A DNA stretch of 64,000 nucleotides from UBA10649 sp965278965 (lineage in GTDB: Bacteria > Actinomycetota > Actinomycetes > S36-B12): the NCBI GenBank assembly GCA_965278965.1, contig OZ257127.1, positions 2,170,001 through 2,234,000 on the forward strand, in the 5' to 3' direction. The notes beneath the pieces were generated by a model that saw only the letters and a program-made list of their open reading frames with translations, was not told where the DNA came from and did no database searches. Below are positions 1 through 8,351 of the stretch, one piece after another; the first letter of the stretch is position 1; each line of letters begins with the position of its first letter. The position numbers and the translations under genes were made by a program.

Positions 1-768
1 GACGTACGTCAGACCATTGGCGGCATATGCGTCGAGGTCCGCGCGGCTCACGTCGCCGGGCGCACAGCCGATCTCGACAGACTCCGGATCTCGGTCGGCG
101 GCCTCGACCAACGCGCGGAATGCCGGTACCGAGGCGGTTAGGAGCGGGTCGTCTCCTGGGGGCGTGGGGTACCAGACGTCCGCCCACTCCGCTGCGTTCT
201 TCATCGTGACGGGGCCGTTCCCGCCCAAGAAGATGGGCGGCCCGTCGATCGGCTTGGGCCACGACCAACTCGGCTGCAGCGACACCAGTTCGCCCTCGTA
301 GCTGGCGACATCGTCCTCCCACAGCCGCTTCATCAGCTGGACCTTCTCGCGCACCAGCGTGTGCCGTCGCTTGAAGGGGACTCCGAGGTTGTCGAACTCG
401 TCGGCGTTCCAGCCGAACCCGACGCCGAAGTTGAAGCGCCCGCCGGAGAGGTAGCTCACGGACGCCACCTCTTTGGCGGTGTGGACCGGTTCCCGCAGGG
501 CGAGCAGGCATATGCCCGTACCGACGCGGACGCGCGTCGTAGCGGAGGCCGCCAGCGTGCAGCTCACGAAGGGATCGTAGGTACGCATGTAGAAGCCGGG
601 CAGTTCGCCGCCGCCGTAGACATCGGGATACTTCGTCGCGCGAGACACCGGGATATGCGAATGCTCCGGGAACATGAGCGCGGCAAGGCCGCGTGTCTCG
701 ATCTCCCGAGCCAGGTCGTCAGGCCGAAGTCCGTCTTGGGTCGCGAACGCATACACGCCTACCTGCAT
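1..768 (-). CDS. LLM-class F420-dependent oxidoreductase (3' part missing)
   Basis: This is a luciferase-like TIM-barrel oxidoreductase, of the type that uses coenzyme F420 to reduce or oxidise a substrate in the cytoplasm. The frame is open from the start codon to the window edge (256 codons), so the C-terminus is cut off. Family features seen are the N-terminal MQVGVYAF strand, the stretch around EHSHIPVS, the central segment VRVGTGICLLALREP and the GGRFNFGVGFGWNADEF segment that lines the cofactor site. The ATG at 768 is preceded by a strong GAGGAGG Shine-Dalgarno sequence. It is divergent from the ABC transporter operon. F420 rather than FMN use is inferred from family resemblance; the substrate is unknown. 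Confidence 0.85.
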   Translation of the reverse strand, partial: MQVGVYAFATQDGLRPDDLAREIETRGLAALMFPEHSHIPVSRATKYPDVYGGGELPGFYMRTYDPFVSCTLAASATTRVRVGTGICLLALREPVHTAKEVASVSYLSGGRFNFGVGFGWNADEFDNLGVPFKRRHTLVREKVQLMKRLWEDDVASYEGELVSLQPSWSWPKPIDGPPIFLGGNGPVTMKNAAEWADVWYPTPPGDDPLLTASVPAFRALVEAADRDPESVEIGCAPGDVSRADLDAYAANGLTYV

Positions 769-1041
769 GTGACCTCCTCAAGAGTCGCGCGCCCCATGTG
801 ACCGCACTCGAGTCGTGTGCGGATGTCCCATTACGGAACGCCCGGCACGGCGCACAGATCAGTCGCGGGCGGCCGTTTGGGTAACGATTCGGCATCGTCC
901 GCATGCGCGAACGCGTTCGGCATGAGGCGGAGACCACCTCACGCTCCTCGTCTCACAATGAGACAGCCGACGCTCTTGCCCGTGTGACACCTTCCGCTCA
1001 TCCCGGCGCCTCGCGGCGCGGAGCAGAGAGGCAGGGACGCC
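769..1041. other. Divergent intergenic region, no gene seen
   Basis: This 273-nt gap separates the F420-type oxidoreductase from the ABC importer and must hold both promoters. The only recognisable element is copy A of the 17-bp motif at 823-839. No convincing -10/-35 pair was seen. Confidence 0.5.
823..839 (+). promoter_or_regulatory. Candidate operator, motif copy A
   Basis: The sequence ATGTCCCATTACGGAAC matches the gTGTCCCAAactGGmAC pattern found in five other intergenic regions of the catabolic block. It lies 55 nt upstream of the oxidoreductase start. This is one of the weaker copies (11 of 17 positions against copy C). Function is inferred only from recurrence. Confidence 0.4.
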
Positions 1042-2058
1042 GTGCATCGACCGGCAGGCGGTTTCGTCACCCCGCTCACCGTCATCGGCGTCGGTGTGCT
1101 GGCGATGCTGCTCCTGGCCGCGCTCCAGACCAACGGGCAAGTGTTCTCCCAGAGCGTCCTGTCCGCCGTCACGCCGCTGATCGGCGTCATGATCCTCGCC
1201 GCCGCGGGTCAGGCGCTCGTCATCGGAACCGGTGGGATCGATCTCAGCGTGCCGGCGGCCATCACGGTTTCCGGGATCATTCTCACGACTTTCACCCGGG
1301 GCGATGCCAGCAAGCTCGCACCCGCGATCGTCCTCGTGCTGATTGCCGTGATGCTCATAGGACTGCTGAACGGGATACTCGTCGAGATCTTCGGGCTGAA
1401 CTCGCTCGTCGTGACTCTCGCCGTCGGCATGCTGGCGATCGGGCTCGGGCGGCTGTACCGCGGCAAGCTCCTCTCGGTCACCGGTGTTCCCGAGCCTCTC
1501 GTGACTTTCAGCGGTGCCAACATCGGCGGAATCAGCTTGCTGCTCCTTGCCAGCATTGCCCTGGCCGCCCTCGCCACCTTTTTCGTGTGGTTGACCGTTC
1601 CGGGTCGCCGGCTCGTAGCGAGCAGCGCGTCGGTCGCGGCCGGCACGCTCGTCGGCCTTCGCGCTGTCGCGTACCGCATCTCCGCTTTCGTGGTGGCGGG
1701 CCTGCTCTACGGCATCGCCGGGATCATGCTGTCGGGGCTGCTCACGACCCCCGACCTCGCGATCGGCGAGCCATACCTGCTGGCGCCCATCGTTGCGGTT
1801 GTGCTGGGCGGAGCGGTGCTCACGGGCGGGCGTGTGAGTTTCATCGCCACGCTGCTCGGCGCCGTGTTCGTCTCGCTGCTCAACCTCAACCTGGCCGTGG
1901 CCGGGTTCACCGGCGGCATGCCCGCCCTGGTCCAGGGCCTCGTCCTTGCCCTTGGACTCACTTTGGTCTTTCTCCTGCGCGACAAGAGGGTGCTCAGCCG
2001 TCTGTTCTCGCGTCGCGCGCCGGGAGAAGGGGTCGTACTCCAAGGCTCAGCCCTCTAG
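1042..2058 (+). CDS. Ribose-type ABC transporter permease
   Basis: Integral membrane permease of the RbsC family (338 aa, normal length), which forms half of the transmembrane pore of a sugar-type importer. Hydrophobic segments run through almost the whole protein. The family landmarks GTGGIDLSV near residue 65, the loop after GRRL, and the C-terminal VVLGGAVLTGGRVS are present. The GTG start at 1042 follows a GAGAGG Shine-Dalgarno. It is the first gene of an operon with the binding lipoprotein and the fused ATPase-permease, so the pore is probably a heterodimer of this protein and the fused permease domain. The substrate cannot be read from the sequence. Confidence 0.9.
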   Translation: MHRPAGGFVTPLTVIGVGVLAMLLLAALQTNGQVFSQSVLSAVTPLIGVMILAAAGQALVIGTGGIDLSVPAAITVSGIILTTFTRGDASKLAPAIVLVLIAVMLIGLLNGILVEIFGLNSLVVTLAVGMLAIGLGRLYRGKLLSVTGVPEPLVTFSGANIGGISLLLLASIALAALATFFVWLTVPGRRLVASSASVAAGTLVGLRAVAYRISAFVVAGLLYGIAGIMLSGLLTTPDLAIGEPYLLAPIVAVVLGGAVLTGGRVSFIATLLGAVFVSLLNLNLAVAGFTGGMPALVQGLVLALGLTLVFLLRDKRVLSRLFSRRAPGEGVVLQGSAL

Positions 2059-2072
2059 AAAGGAAGTAGTAG

Positions 2073-3425
2073 ATGGTTCACAGCACACGTCTGGGGGGAC
2101 GCAGCCCTCAGCGCCGCACTAGGAGGTTTGCAGCCGCCCTCGCCATCGGCGCGGCCGCATCCCTCGTTCTGGTGGCTTGTAGCTCCGCGGATTCAGCCTC
2201 GGAGAGCTCCGCAACCAGCGCCGCCGCGGAGGCCTCGGCCTCGGCGGCCCCCGCCTCGGAAGCTCCCGCTTCGGAGGCCCCGGCTTCGGCGGCTGCCTCC
2301 GCCAGCGGCGACCTGCAGACGATCGTCAACCAGGTGCTCCGTACCGACGCGATCCCGGCAGACACCCTCGATCCGACGATCCAGGCCGCGCTCGGACGCG
2401 CATCCACCCCGCTCCCGCAAGACAAGCTCGACCTGGCACTTGAGTGCTGGAAGAGCATGGATTGCGAGGTGCCCGGTGGCGGCGATGTCACGGTCGGCTA
2501 CATCTCGCCCGAGGTGAACACCTGGCGCAAGGTAAGCCGTATGGAGGCCATCCTCCAAGCGCTCACCTACCCCGAGGTCGGCCGCATCATCTCGGTCACC
2601 CCGGAGTTCGACCTGGCGCAGATGCAGGCCGGCGTCCGCAGCCTGGCTGCTGACGGCGCGAACGTCATTGTCGGGTACAACGACTTCGGTGCGGCTCTGG
2701 CGCCGGCGTTCAAGCAGGCCCAGGACGGCGGCGCCCTCGTGTCGATCTTCGTCGGCCCGGCACCGGACGCACCTCCTGGCTCGATCACTACGCAGGTGAC
2801 CGGCGATGTCTGCGCCATCGGCAAGGAGATGGCCCAGAAGGCGGCTGAGATCGTGAACAACGCCGGCGACATCGTGTTCTTCAACGGCACCCCGGGCAAC
2901 CCCCAGGGCGCCACGTGGAACAAGTGCGCCGAGGACGAGCTGGCGGCGAACTTCCCCGACGTGAAGGTCGTGGGCAAGTACGACACCGGCTGGACGCTGC
3001 AGGGTGCCTTCGAGGCGGCCACAGCGCTCCTAGCCTCGGGTCAGGACCCGAAGGTCATCCTCTACGACTACGCCGATCCGGTCCCCCAGATCGTCAAGGC
3101 GTACGAGCAGGCCGGCAAGCCGATGCCCAATGTCGTCACCTGGACGAGCAACAACGACCTCTACAAGGTCTGGGAAGAGGCTCAGGGCACCGACAACCCG
3201 TGGACGCTGGCGGACACCAACTCCATCAACTGGCCGGCCCGCGTCTCGGTGACGGCACTGATGGATCAGCTCAACAGCGGGACGGCGGCATCCGACCTCG
3301 TGATCTACCCGCTGCCGTTCGTCAACGCCACTCCGGGTCTGTACGACCCGAACTACGGCGCTGACTACCCCGGTCCGACGCTGGTTCCGGACTCGGTCAT
3401 GCAGGGAATGCTCAGCGGCTCCTGA
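2073..3425 (+). CDS. Sugar-type ABC substrate-binding lipoprotein
   Basis: Periplasmic-binding-protein type 1 component of the importer (450 aa). An arginine-rich n-region and hydrophobic core end in the lipobox LVAC with the lipidated cysteine at residue 36. After it comes a roughly 40-residue Ser/Ala/Pro/Glu linker with an ASEAP repeat, which tethers the binding domain to the membrane. The binding domain follows (VTVGYISPEVNTW to the C-terminus), with the alternating strand-helix pattern of RbsB-like proteins. The ATG at 2073 has a GAAAGGAAG Shine-Dalgarno and lies 14 nt after the permease. A long hairpin follows the gene, which probably raises its expression relative to the next gene. Confidence 0.9.
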   Translation: MVHSTRLGGRSPQRRTRRFAAALAIGAAASLVLVACSSADSASESSATSAAAEASASAAPASEAPASEAPASAAASASGDLQTIVNQVLRTDAIPADTLDPTIQAALGRASTPLPQDKLDLALECWKSMDCEVPGGGDVTVGYISPEVNTWRKVSRMEAILQALTYPEVGRIISVTPEFDLAQMQAGVRSLAADGANVIVGYNDFGAALAPAFKQAQDGGALVSIFVGPAPDAPPGSITTQVTGDVCAIGKEMAQKAAEIVNNAGDIVFFNGTPGNPQGATWNKCAEDELAANFPDVKVVGKYDTGWTLQGAFEAATALLASGQDPKVILYDYADPVPQIVKAYEQAGKPMPNVVTWTSNNDLYKVWEEAQGTDNPWTLADTNSINWPARVSVTALMDQLNSGTAASDLVIYPLPFVNATPGLYDPNYGADYPGPTLVPDSVMQGMLSGS

Positions 3426-3432
3426 TGCACGA

Positions 3433-3472
3433 GGTGCTGCGTGCCGGGCCGCGAGGCCCGGCACGCAGCACC
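3433..3472 (+). terminator. Intra-operon hairpin after the binding-protein gene
   Basis: An 18-bp perfect inverted repeat (3433-3450 with 3455-3472) closes on a GCGA tetraloop. No T-tract follows. Its place between binding protein and ATPase suggests partial termination or 3'-end protection of the upstream mRNA, as known for other ABC operons. Confidence 0.75.
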
Positions 3473-3497
3473 GTTATCCATGACGAAAGGCCATCGC

Positions 3498-6053
3498 GTG
3501 TCGACGAACACCACAGGTGGGACCGTGTCCGCGTTGTCCAGCACCGCAGCCGTGCTTGACGTCGCTGGGGCCTCGAAGTCCTACGGCGTCGTGCAGGCGC
3601 TCACGGACCTGAGCCTCACCCTCTCCCCGGGCCAGATTCATGCCCTGGTGGGGGAGAACGGCTCGGGGAAGTCCACGTTCGTGGGCGTGGTGTCGGGAAC
3701 GGTCAAGCCTGACACCGGTGTCGTGACGATCGACGGCACCCAGATCGCTACGGGTGCGCCGCGCCGCTCGCAGGCCGCTGGTGCGCTGTCCGTCTTCCAG
3801 GACGGCTCGCTCGTGCCGGGACTGTCCGTGGCGAGCAACCTCTTCGTCGGCACTCCGCAGCGCCTGCGGCCCCGCTACGGCGACATGGTGGCTTGGTCGC
3901 GCGAGCTCCTGTCGTCCTACGGACTGGGCAGCATCGACCCCGAGGTGATGACCTCCGAGGTGGCTCCCGGAGACCGCCAGCTCATCGAGATAGTCCGTGC
4001 GGTCGCCGCGAAGCCCAAGCTGCTCATCCTCGACGAGGCGACCTCTGCCCTCGACTCGGCTGGTGTCGACCGCGTCATGGCACTCGTCGAGGAGGTAGCC
4101 GCCTCCGGGGCAGCGGTCCTCCTGGTGACGCACCGCCTTGCCGAGGTCTTCCGTGTTGCCCAGCAGATCACTGTCCTGCGCGACGGGATCATGCGCGGCT
4201 CCATGCCGACCTCCGAGACCGACTACAAGGGACTCGTAGAGCTCATGGCTGGTAGCTCCGTCGAGCTGGAGTTCCCGACCCGCGGGCAGCTTGCGCCTGA
4301 TGCTCCCGTGCTGCTGTCGGCGCGGGGCCTTTCCGGCGGCAGCTTCGGTCCGGTCGACCTTGCGATCCGAGCCGGCGAGATCGTCGGCATCGCCGGTGCG
4401 GACGGCAACGGGCAGCGCCAGTTCCTGCGCGGGCTCGCCGGTATCGGCGATCCCTCAGGGGAGCTCATGAGCAAGGGAACCTCCCTACGGTCCTATGGCG
4501 AGGCTGTGCGCAACGGCGTCCTGTTCCTGAGCGGGGACCGCCGCCGTGAGTCGCTGTTCCAGTCGCTGTCGATCCGGGAGAACCTGATGGCCGGTGTCCT
4601 GCGGCGCATCTCCACGGCGGGCGTCATCAGCCCCGCCCGGCAGCGCGAGGCAGTCCAGGACGAAATCACGACCTTCGGGATCAAGGTAGGCAGCCCGGCC
4701 CTGCCGATCACGTCCCTCTCCGGTGGCAACCAGCAGAAGGTAGCGCTGAGCCGAGCCCTCGCGACCGACCCGCACGTCATCCTGATCGAGGAGCCGACCC
4801 AGGGTGTGGACGTCCGCTCGCGCATGGACATCTACCGCATGCTGCGTTCAGCGGCCGATGGTGGCATCGGCGTCGTCGTCGAGTCGTCGGACGCGGGCGA
4901 GCTGGCGGGCCTGGCTGACCGCATCGTGGTCATGTCGCGCGGCAAGGTCATCCACGAGATGCCCGGAGTCGGCTCGACAGAGGAGTCCATCGTCGGCAGC
5001 TTCGCCGTAGCGTCCCAGGTGGAGGAATCCCCGCAAGCGTTAGCTGAGGCAGCCGCGCCATCTCGAGGGCGACTGGGCCGGCTCTTACGCGGCCGCGCGG
5101 ACTTCGTTCGCCTGGGGATCCTTTCGGTGATCGTGCTCGCCATCTGGGGCGGGGCCATTCTGATCGAGCCGAACTTCGGATCCGCCATAAACATCTACAA
5201 CGTCTTCCTGCTGGCGCTCCCGCTCGCCGTTCTCGCGGTTGCGCAGTTCTGCGTGCTGCTGCTCGGCGGCATCGACGTCTCCGTCGGGGCGATGGTCAGT
5301 CTCACCGTCGTCGTGATGTCGTTCTTCATCACCGAGGGAGGACTCTGGCCGCTGCTCCTGCTGTCGCTGCTGATCGCCGTGGTGCTGGGGCTGGCCGTCG
5401 GGGGGATCAACGCCCTCCTGACCGAGGGGGCGAAGCTGTCGCCGGTCATCGCGACCATCGCCACCCTTGGCATTGCCGGCGGCCTCGCGCTATTGCTGCG
5501 CCCGACGGCGTCCGGGCTCATCAACATCGACCTCATGACGGTCATGACCCAGAAGGTCGGCGTCCTGCCGCTGCCCTTCCTCGTCATCATCCCCCTGCTC
5601 ATCGTGGGCGATGTCCTGCTGTGGCGCAGCCGCTACGGGCTGGTTGTCCGCACGGCGGGCCTGGAGCCGAACTACGCCATTCGCCTCGGCCTGAGCGTCC
5701 GTCGGATGCGGGTGCTGTCGTACCTGGCCTGCTCCGTCATCGCGGGCTTCGCCGGCATCCTTGTGGCTGGTCAGGTGGGCACGGGCGACGGGACGGTGGG
5801 CTCCGGCTACACGCTGCTCGCCATCGCAGCGCCCGTCCTCGGTGGTGCAAGCCTGCTCGGCGGTCGCGGGTCGTTCGTAGGATGCCTGGTGGGCGCCGTC
5901 ATGCTCGCGCTGGCCACGGCTGTGGTGCCTGCGCTCAAGCTTTCCGATGCGGTCAGCTTCCTCATCATCGGCAGCCTCACGCTCATCGCGCTGCTGGCCT
6001 ACTCGAGCGGTGGCGGTCTCTTCAAGAGGCGCCGCCGCCGGTCGACCGCCTGA
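3498..6053 (+). CDS. Fused tandem ABC ATPase-permease of sugar importer
   Basis: One reading frame (851 aa) carries an RbsA-like double ATPase followed by an RbsC-like permease. ABC domain 1 has Walker A GENGSGKST at 52-60 and Walker B LLILDE near 175-180, but the signature is VAPGDRQ instead of LSGGQ. ABC domain 2 has a degenerate P-loop (GADGNGQRQ) and a good signature LSGGNQQK at 407. This swap of intact and degenerate motifs is usual in RbsA. From about residue 535 the protein becomes a polytopic permease with the LGGIDVSVGA landmark. The GTG at 3498 is preferred because GAAAGG precedes it; an in-frame ATG at 3480 lies without a ribosome site. Such ATPase-permease fusions are uncommon; both halves are normally separate genes. 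Confidence 0.88.
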   Translation: MSTNTTGGTVSALSSTAAVLDVAGASKSYGVVQALTDLSLTLSPGQIHALVGENGSGKSTFVGVVSGTVKPDTGVVTIDGTQIATGAPRRSQAAGALSVFQDGSLVPGLSVASNLFVGTPQRLRPRYGDMVAWSRELLSSYGLGSIDPEVMTSEVAPGDRQLIEIVRAVAAKPKLLILDEATSALDSAGVDRVMALVEEVAASGAAVLLVTHRLAEVFRVAQQITVLRDGIMRGSMPTSETDYKGLVELMAGSSVELEFPTRGQLAPDAPVLLSARGLSGGSFGPVDLAIRAGEIVGIAGADGNGQRQFLRGLAGIGDPSGELMSKGTSLRSYGEAVRNGVLFLSGDRRRESLFQSLSIRENLMAGVLRRISTAGVISPARQREAVQDEITTFGIKVGSPALPITSLSGGNQQKVALSRALATDPHVILIEEPTQGVDVRSRMDIYRMLRSAADGGIGVVVESSDAGELAGLADRIVVMSRGKVIHEMPGVGSTEESIVGSFAVASQVEESPQALAEAAAPSRGRLGRLLRGRADFVRLGILSVIVLAIWGGAILIEPNFGSAINIYNVFLLALPLAVLAVAQFCVLLLGGIDVSVGAMVSLTVVVMSFFITEGGLWPLLLLSLLIAVVLGLAVGGINALLTEGAKLSPVIATIATLGIAGGLALLLRPTASGLINIDLMTVMTQKVGVLPLPFLVIIPLLIVGDVLLWRSRYGLVVRTAGLEPNYAIRLGLSVRRMRVLSYLACSVIAGFAGILVAGQVGTGDGTVGSGYTLLAIAAPVLGGASLLGGRGSFVGCLVGAVMLALATAVVPALKLSDAVSFLIIGSLTLIALLAYSSGGGLFKRRRRRSTA

Positions 6054-6063
6054 CGGACGGTCG

Positions 6064-7161
6064 TCAGGAGTGGCTCAGCAGGACCTGCTGGAGGTCTCCT
6101 GACTGGAGCAGCGCCAGTGCGTCACTGGCCTCCTCCAGGGCGACGGTGGCTGACCGAGGAGAGTCCAAGCGGAGGAGCCCGCTCTCGTGAAGTTCGAGGA
6201 GGATCGGAACGTCCTCCCGGGGCCGGATGCTGCCGGACCAGGCGCCTCGCACGGTCCGGGCACCGTGGACGAGATCGTCGTCGACGTTGATGCGGAGCGG
6301 GCGCTCGCGGTGTCGCCCGCCGGTTAGCACGACCTGGCCGCCGCGCCGGCTCCATGCGAGCGCCTGCTGGGCCGAGTCGCGTTCGCCGAGGGTGTCGATC
6401 ACCACGTCAGCTCCGCGGCCGTTCGTCAGGTCGCCGATCCACGTCTCAGCCTCGGCGGCGTCTGCGGGCACGTGGGTTGCTCCGAGGTCCTCCTCGAGCA
6501 CCCCCGCCTCCCGGCCGAGGACGATGATCGCGCCGGCGCCGCCGAAGCGGGCTCCCTGGAGGGCGTGGCGTCCGACGGTGCCGTTCCCGAGGACGACGAC
6601 GACGTCGCCTGCGCTGACGGTCGCGGCGCGTGTCGCAGCCCCCAGGCCCTCGAGGACTCCGCAGCTGATGAGCCCGGCAGTCGCCAGATCGATGGAGGCA
6701 TGGATCGGCACGGCTGAGTTCTCCGGCACCACCGTCACAGACGAGAAGGACCCGACGGAGAGCTGCTGCCCAACGCTGTGCCCATCCAGCCGCAGGCGGG
6801 TGCTGCCGTCGAGCAGCGTGGCGGCCGCTGCTGCTTCCGTCCCGACTGGGCAGAGGACGCCTTCTCCCCGGCGACACCAGAAGCACGAGCCGCACTGGGT
6901 CGGCCCGAACAGCACGACGTGATCACCCTCGGCCACCGAGGACACCCCGGGGCCGACCTCGGTGATGATTCCCGCTCCGGCGTGGCCGAGCACGAGCGGA
7001 CGCCGGGACGCGCCCTCTCCGCGCAGGCTCGCGAGATCGTGGTCGCATGCCGTAGACACGGCGACTTCGACCTTCACCTCGCCCACGTCGGGTGGCAGTA
7101 CGTCGACATCGACGATGTCGAGTAGACCCCCAGGCGATCGGAGGATCGCTGCTCGCGCCAT
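6064..7161 (-). CDS. Zinc-type alcohol dehydrogenase, variant active site
   Basis: Medium-chain dehydrogenase (365 aa) that should oxidise an alcohol with NAD(P). The GroES-like N-terminal domain has Cys39 and His60 of the catalytic zinc site, and a full structural zinc set at Cys90, Cys93, Cys96 and Cys104. The usual GHE motif reads GHA: the conserved glutamate is Ala61. A Rossmann domain follows (VVVLGNGTVGRHA). The ATG at 7161 has a GGGAGG ribosome site; an upstream extension is possible but not supported. It converges on the fused transporter gene and is divergent from the glycerol-dehydrogenase-like gene. The changed motif may alter catalysis or substrate; the substrate is unknown. Confidence 0.85.
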   Translation of the reverse strand: MARAAILRSPGGLLDIVDVDVLPPDVGEVKVEVAVSTACDHDLASLRGEGASRRPLVLGHAGAGIITEVGPGVSSVAEGDHVVLFGPTQCGSCFWCRRGEGVLCPVGTEAAAAATLLDGSTRLRLDGHSVGQQLSVGSFSSVTVVPENSAVPIHASIDLATAGLISCGVLEGLGAATRAATVSAGDVVVVLGNGTVGRHALQGARFGGAGAIIVLGREAGVLEEDLGATHVPADAAEAETWIGDLTNGRGADVVIDTLGERDSAQQALAWSRRGGQVVLTGGRHRERPLRINVDDDLVHGARTVRGAWSGSIRPREDVPILLELHESGLLRLDSPRSATVALEEASDALALLQSGDLQQVLLSHS

Positions 7162-7213
7162 CAGGCCTCCCGATGTGTTGCTTGAGTATCGGTACGCCGA
7201 CTCAGCGGTGGAC

Positions 7214-7230
7214 GCTCCAACTTGGGACAC
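7214..7230 (-). promoter_or_regulatory. Candidate operator, motif copy B
   Basis: On the minus strand this reads GTGTCCCAAGTTGGAGC, matching copy C at 13 of 17 positions. It lies between the divergent alcohol dehydrogenase and glycerol-dehydrogenase-like genes, 36 nt before the start codon of the latter. That is the same spacing as copy F to the thiolase gene. Confidence 0.5.
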
Positions 7231-7265
7231 GGTCGGGCGTTCGCGGCAGTGCGACCATCAGTGCT

Positions 7266-8351
7266 ATGTCCGCGCATCGCGTGTTCGCCAGCCCGAGCCG
7301 TTACGTCCAGGGTCCGGGGGCGCTCGACCGGCTGGGTGACCTCGTATCGGGTGATCGCCCCGTCCTCGTCATGGATGCACCTGTGCAGGCGTTGCTCGGC
7401 GAGCGCGTGCTGAAGGCGTGTGCTGGCCGGGACCCGTGCGTCGTGCTGTTGGACGGGGAGATCACCTACGGGACGGTCGAGCGCATGGCCGGCTCGTGCC
7501 AAGACGTGCCGGCGACAGTTGTCGTGGGCCTCGGCGGTGGCAAGGTCCTCGACAGCGCCAAGGCTCTGTCGGTTCGTCTGGGCGTGCCCGTCATCACCGT
7601 GCCCACGATCGCATCAAACGACAGCCCAACAAGCAGCGCCATCGCCATGTACGACGACACGCATGCTCTCGTGTCCGTGGACATGATGGCCGCGAATCCA
7701 CGCGCCGTCCTCGTCGACACCGAGCTGATCGCAAACGCACCCCTGCATTTCCTGCGTTCGGGGATCGGTGATGCGATCGCGAAGGTGTACGAGGCGGAGG
7801 CCTGTGCGGCCGGAACCGGGGTCACGCCCCTGGGCACCCGTCCCCTCACGATCGCGCTCGCCATCGGTGCAGCCTGCTACCGCACCCTTCGCGACGACGC
7901 TGCGCAGTCGCTGGCCGACTGCGCAGAGGGACAGGTGTCGGCAGCTGTGGAGCGAGTGGTGGAGGCGGTCGTGCTCATGAGCGGCCTGGCGTTCGAGAAC
8001 GGTGGTCTGTCGCTGGCGCACTCGCTCACTCGCGGACTCATGAGGGTCCATGGAGCGCGGGATCTGCTGCACGGCTATCACGTGGCCTGGGGCGCGGTGG
8101 TCCAGATCCAGGCGGAGGGGCGCAGCGAGACTGAAGTCCGGGATCTCGCGGACTTCCTCTCGTCGATCGGCCTGCCCGTCTGCTCGAGCGACCTCGGACT
8201 CACCGAACCCTTCGCGGACCAGCACCGGACGATCGCGCACTACACGATGACGGCACCACACCTGGCGAACCTTCGGACGCCCATCGACGAGGCCGCAGTG
8301 ATCGAGGCGATCAAACAGGTCGACCGCCTCGCAGCCGCGGATCTGGCCTAG
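7266..8351 (+). CDS. Glycerol-dehydrogenase-like polyol dehydrogenase
   Basis: Iron/zinc-containing dehydrogenase of the GldA family (361 aa, usual length about 365), which would oxidise glycerol or a related vicinal diol with NAD+. The nucleotide-binding GGGKVLDSAKA lies at residues 90-100. Likely metal ligands by family position are Asp169 (in SGIGDAIAK), His252 (LAHSL) and His269 (LLHGYH). No clear Shine-Dalgarno precedes the ATG at 7266. The stop codon overlaps the stop region of the convergent transketolase gene by 4 nt. The neighbourhood of a split transketolase and a sugar importer fits a polyol or ketose catabolic role; true glycerol specificity is not shown. Confidence 0.87.
   Translation: MSAHRVFASPSRYVQGPGALDRLGDLVSGDRPVLVMDAPVQALLGERVLKACAGRDPCVVLLDGEITYGTVERMAGSCQDVPATVVVGLGGGKVLDSAKALSVRLGVPVITVPTIASNDSPTSSAIAMYDDTHALVSVDMMAANPRAVLVDTELIANAPLHFLRSGIGDAIAKVYEAEACAAGTGVTPLGTRPLTIALAIGAACYRTLRDDAAQSLADCAEGQVSAAVERVVEAVVLMSGLAFENGGLSLAHSLTRGLMRVHGARDLLHGYHVAWGAVVQIQAEGRSETEVRDLADFLSSIGLPVCSSDLGLTEPFADQHRTIAHYTMTAPHLANLRTPIDEAAVIEAIKQVDRLAAADLA

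Noticed and set aside
859..2043. 394-codon minus-strand frame opposite the ABC permease
   Set aside because: Highly charged low-complexity translation; the plus strand encodes an unmistakable permease.
2200..2310. GCC/TCG-rich tandem-like stretch in the binding lipoprotein gene
   Set aside because: It encodes the Ser/Ala/Pro/Glu linker after the lipobox, which is normal for lipoproteins; it is not a DNA repeat of independent interest.
7183..7204. TGAGT...ACTCA inverted repeat upstream of the glycerol-dehydrogenase-like gene
   Set aside because: It resembles a HAIR half site, but the spacing is 12 nt instead of 9 between cores and the genes are not heat-shock genes, so it is not called an HspR site.
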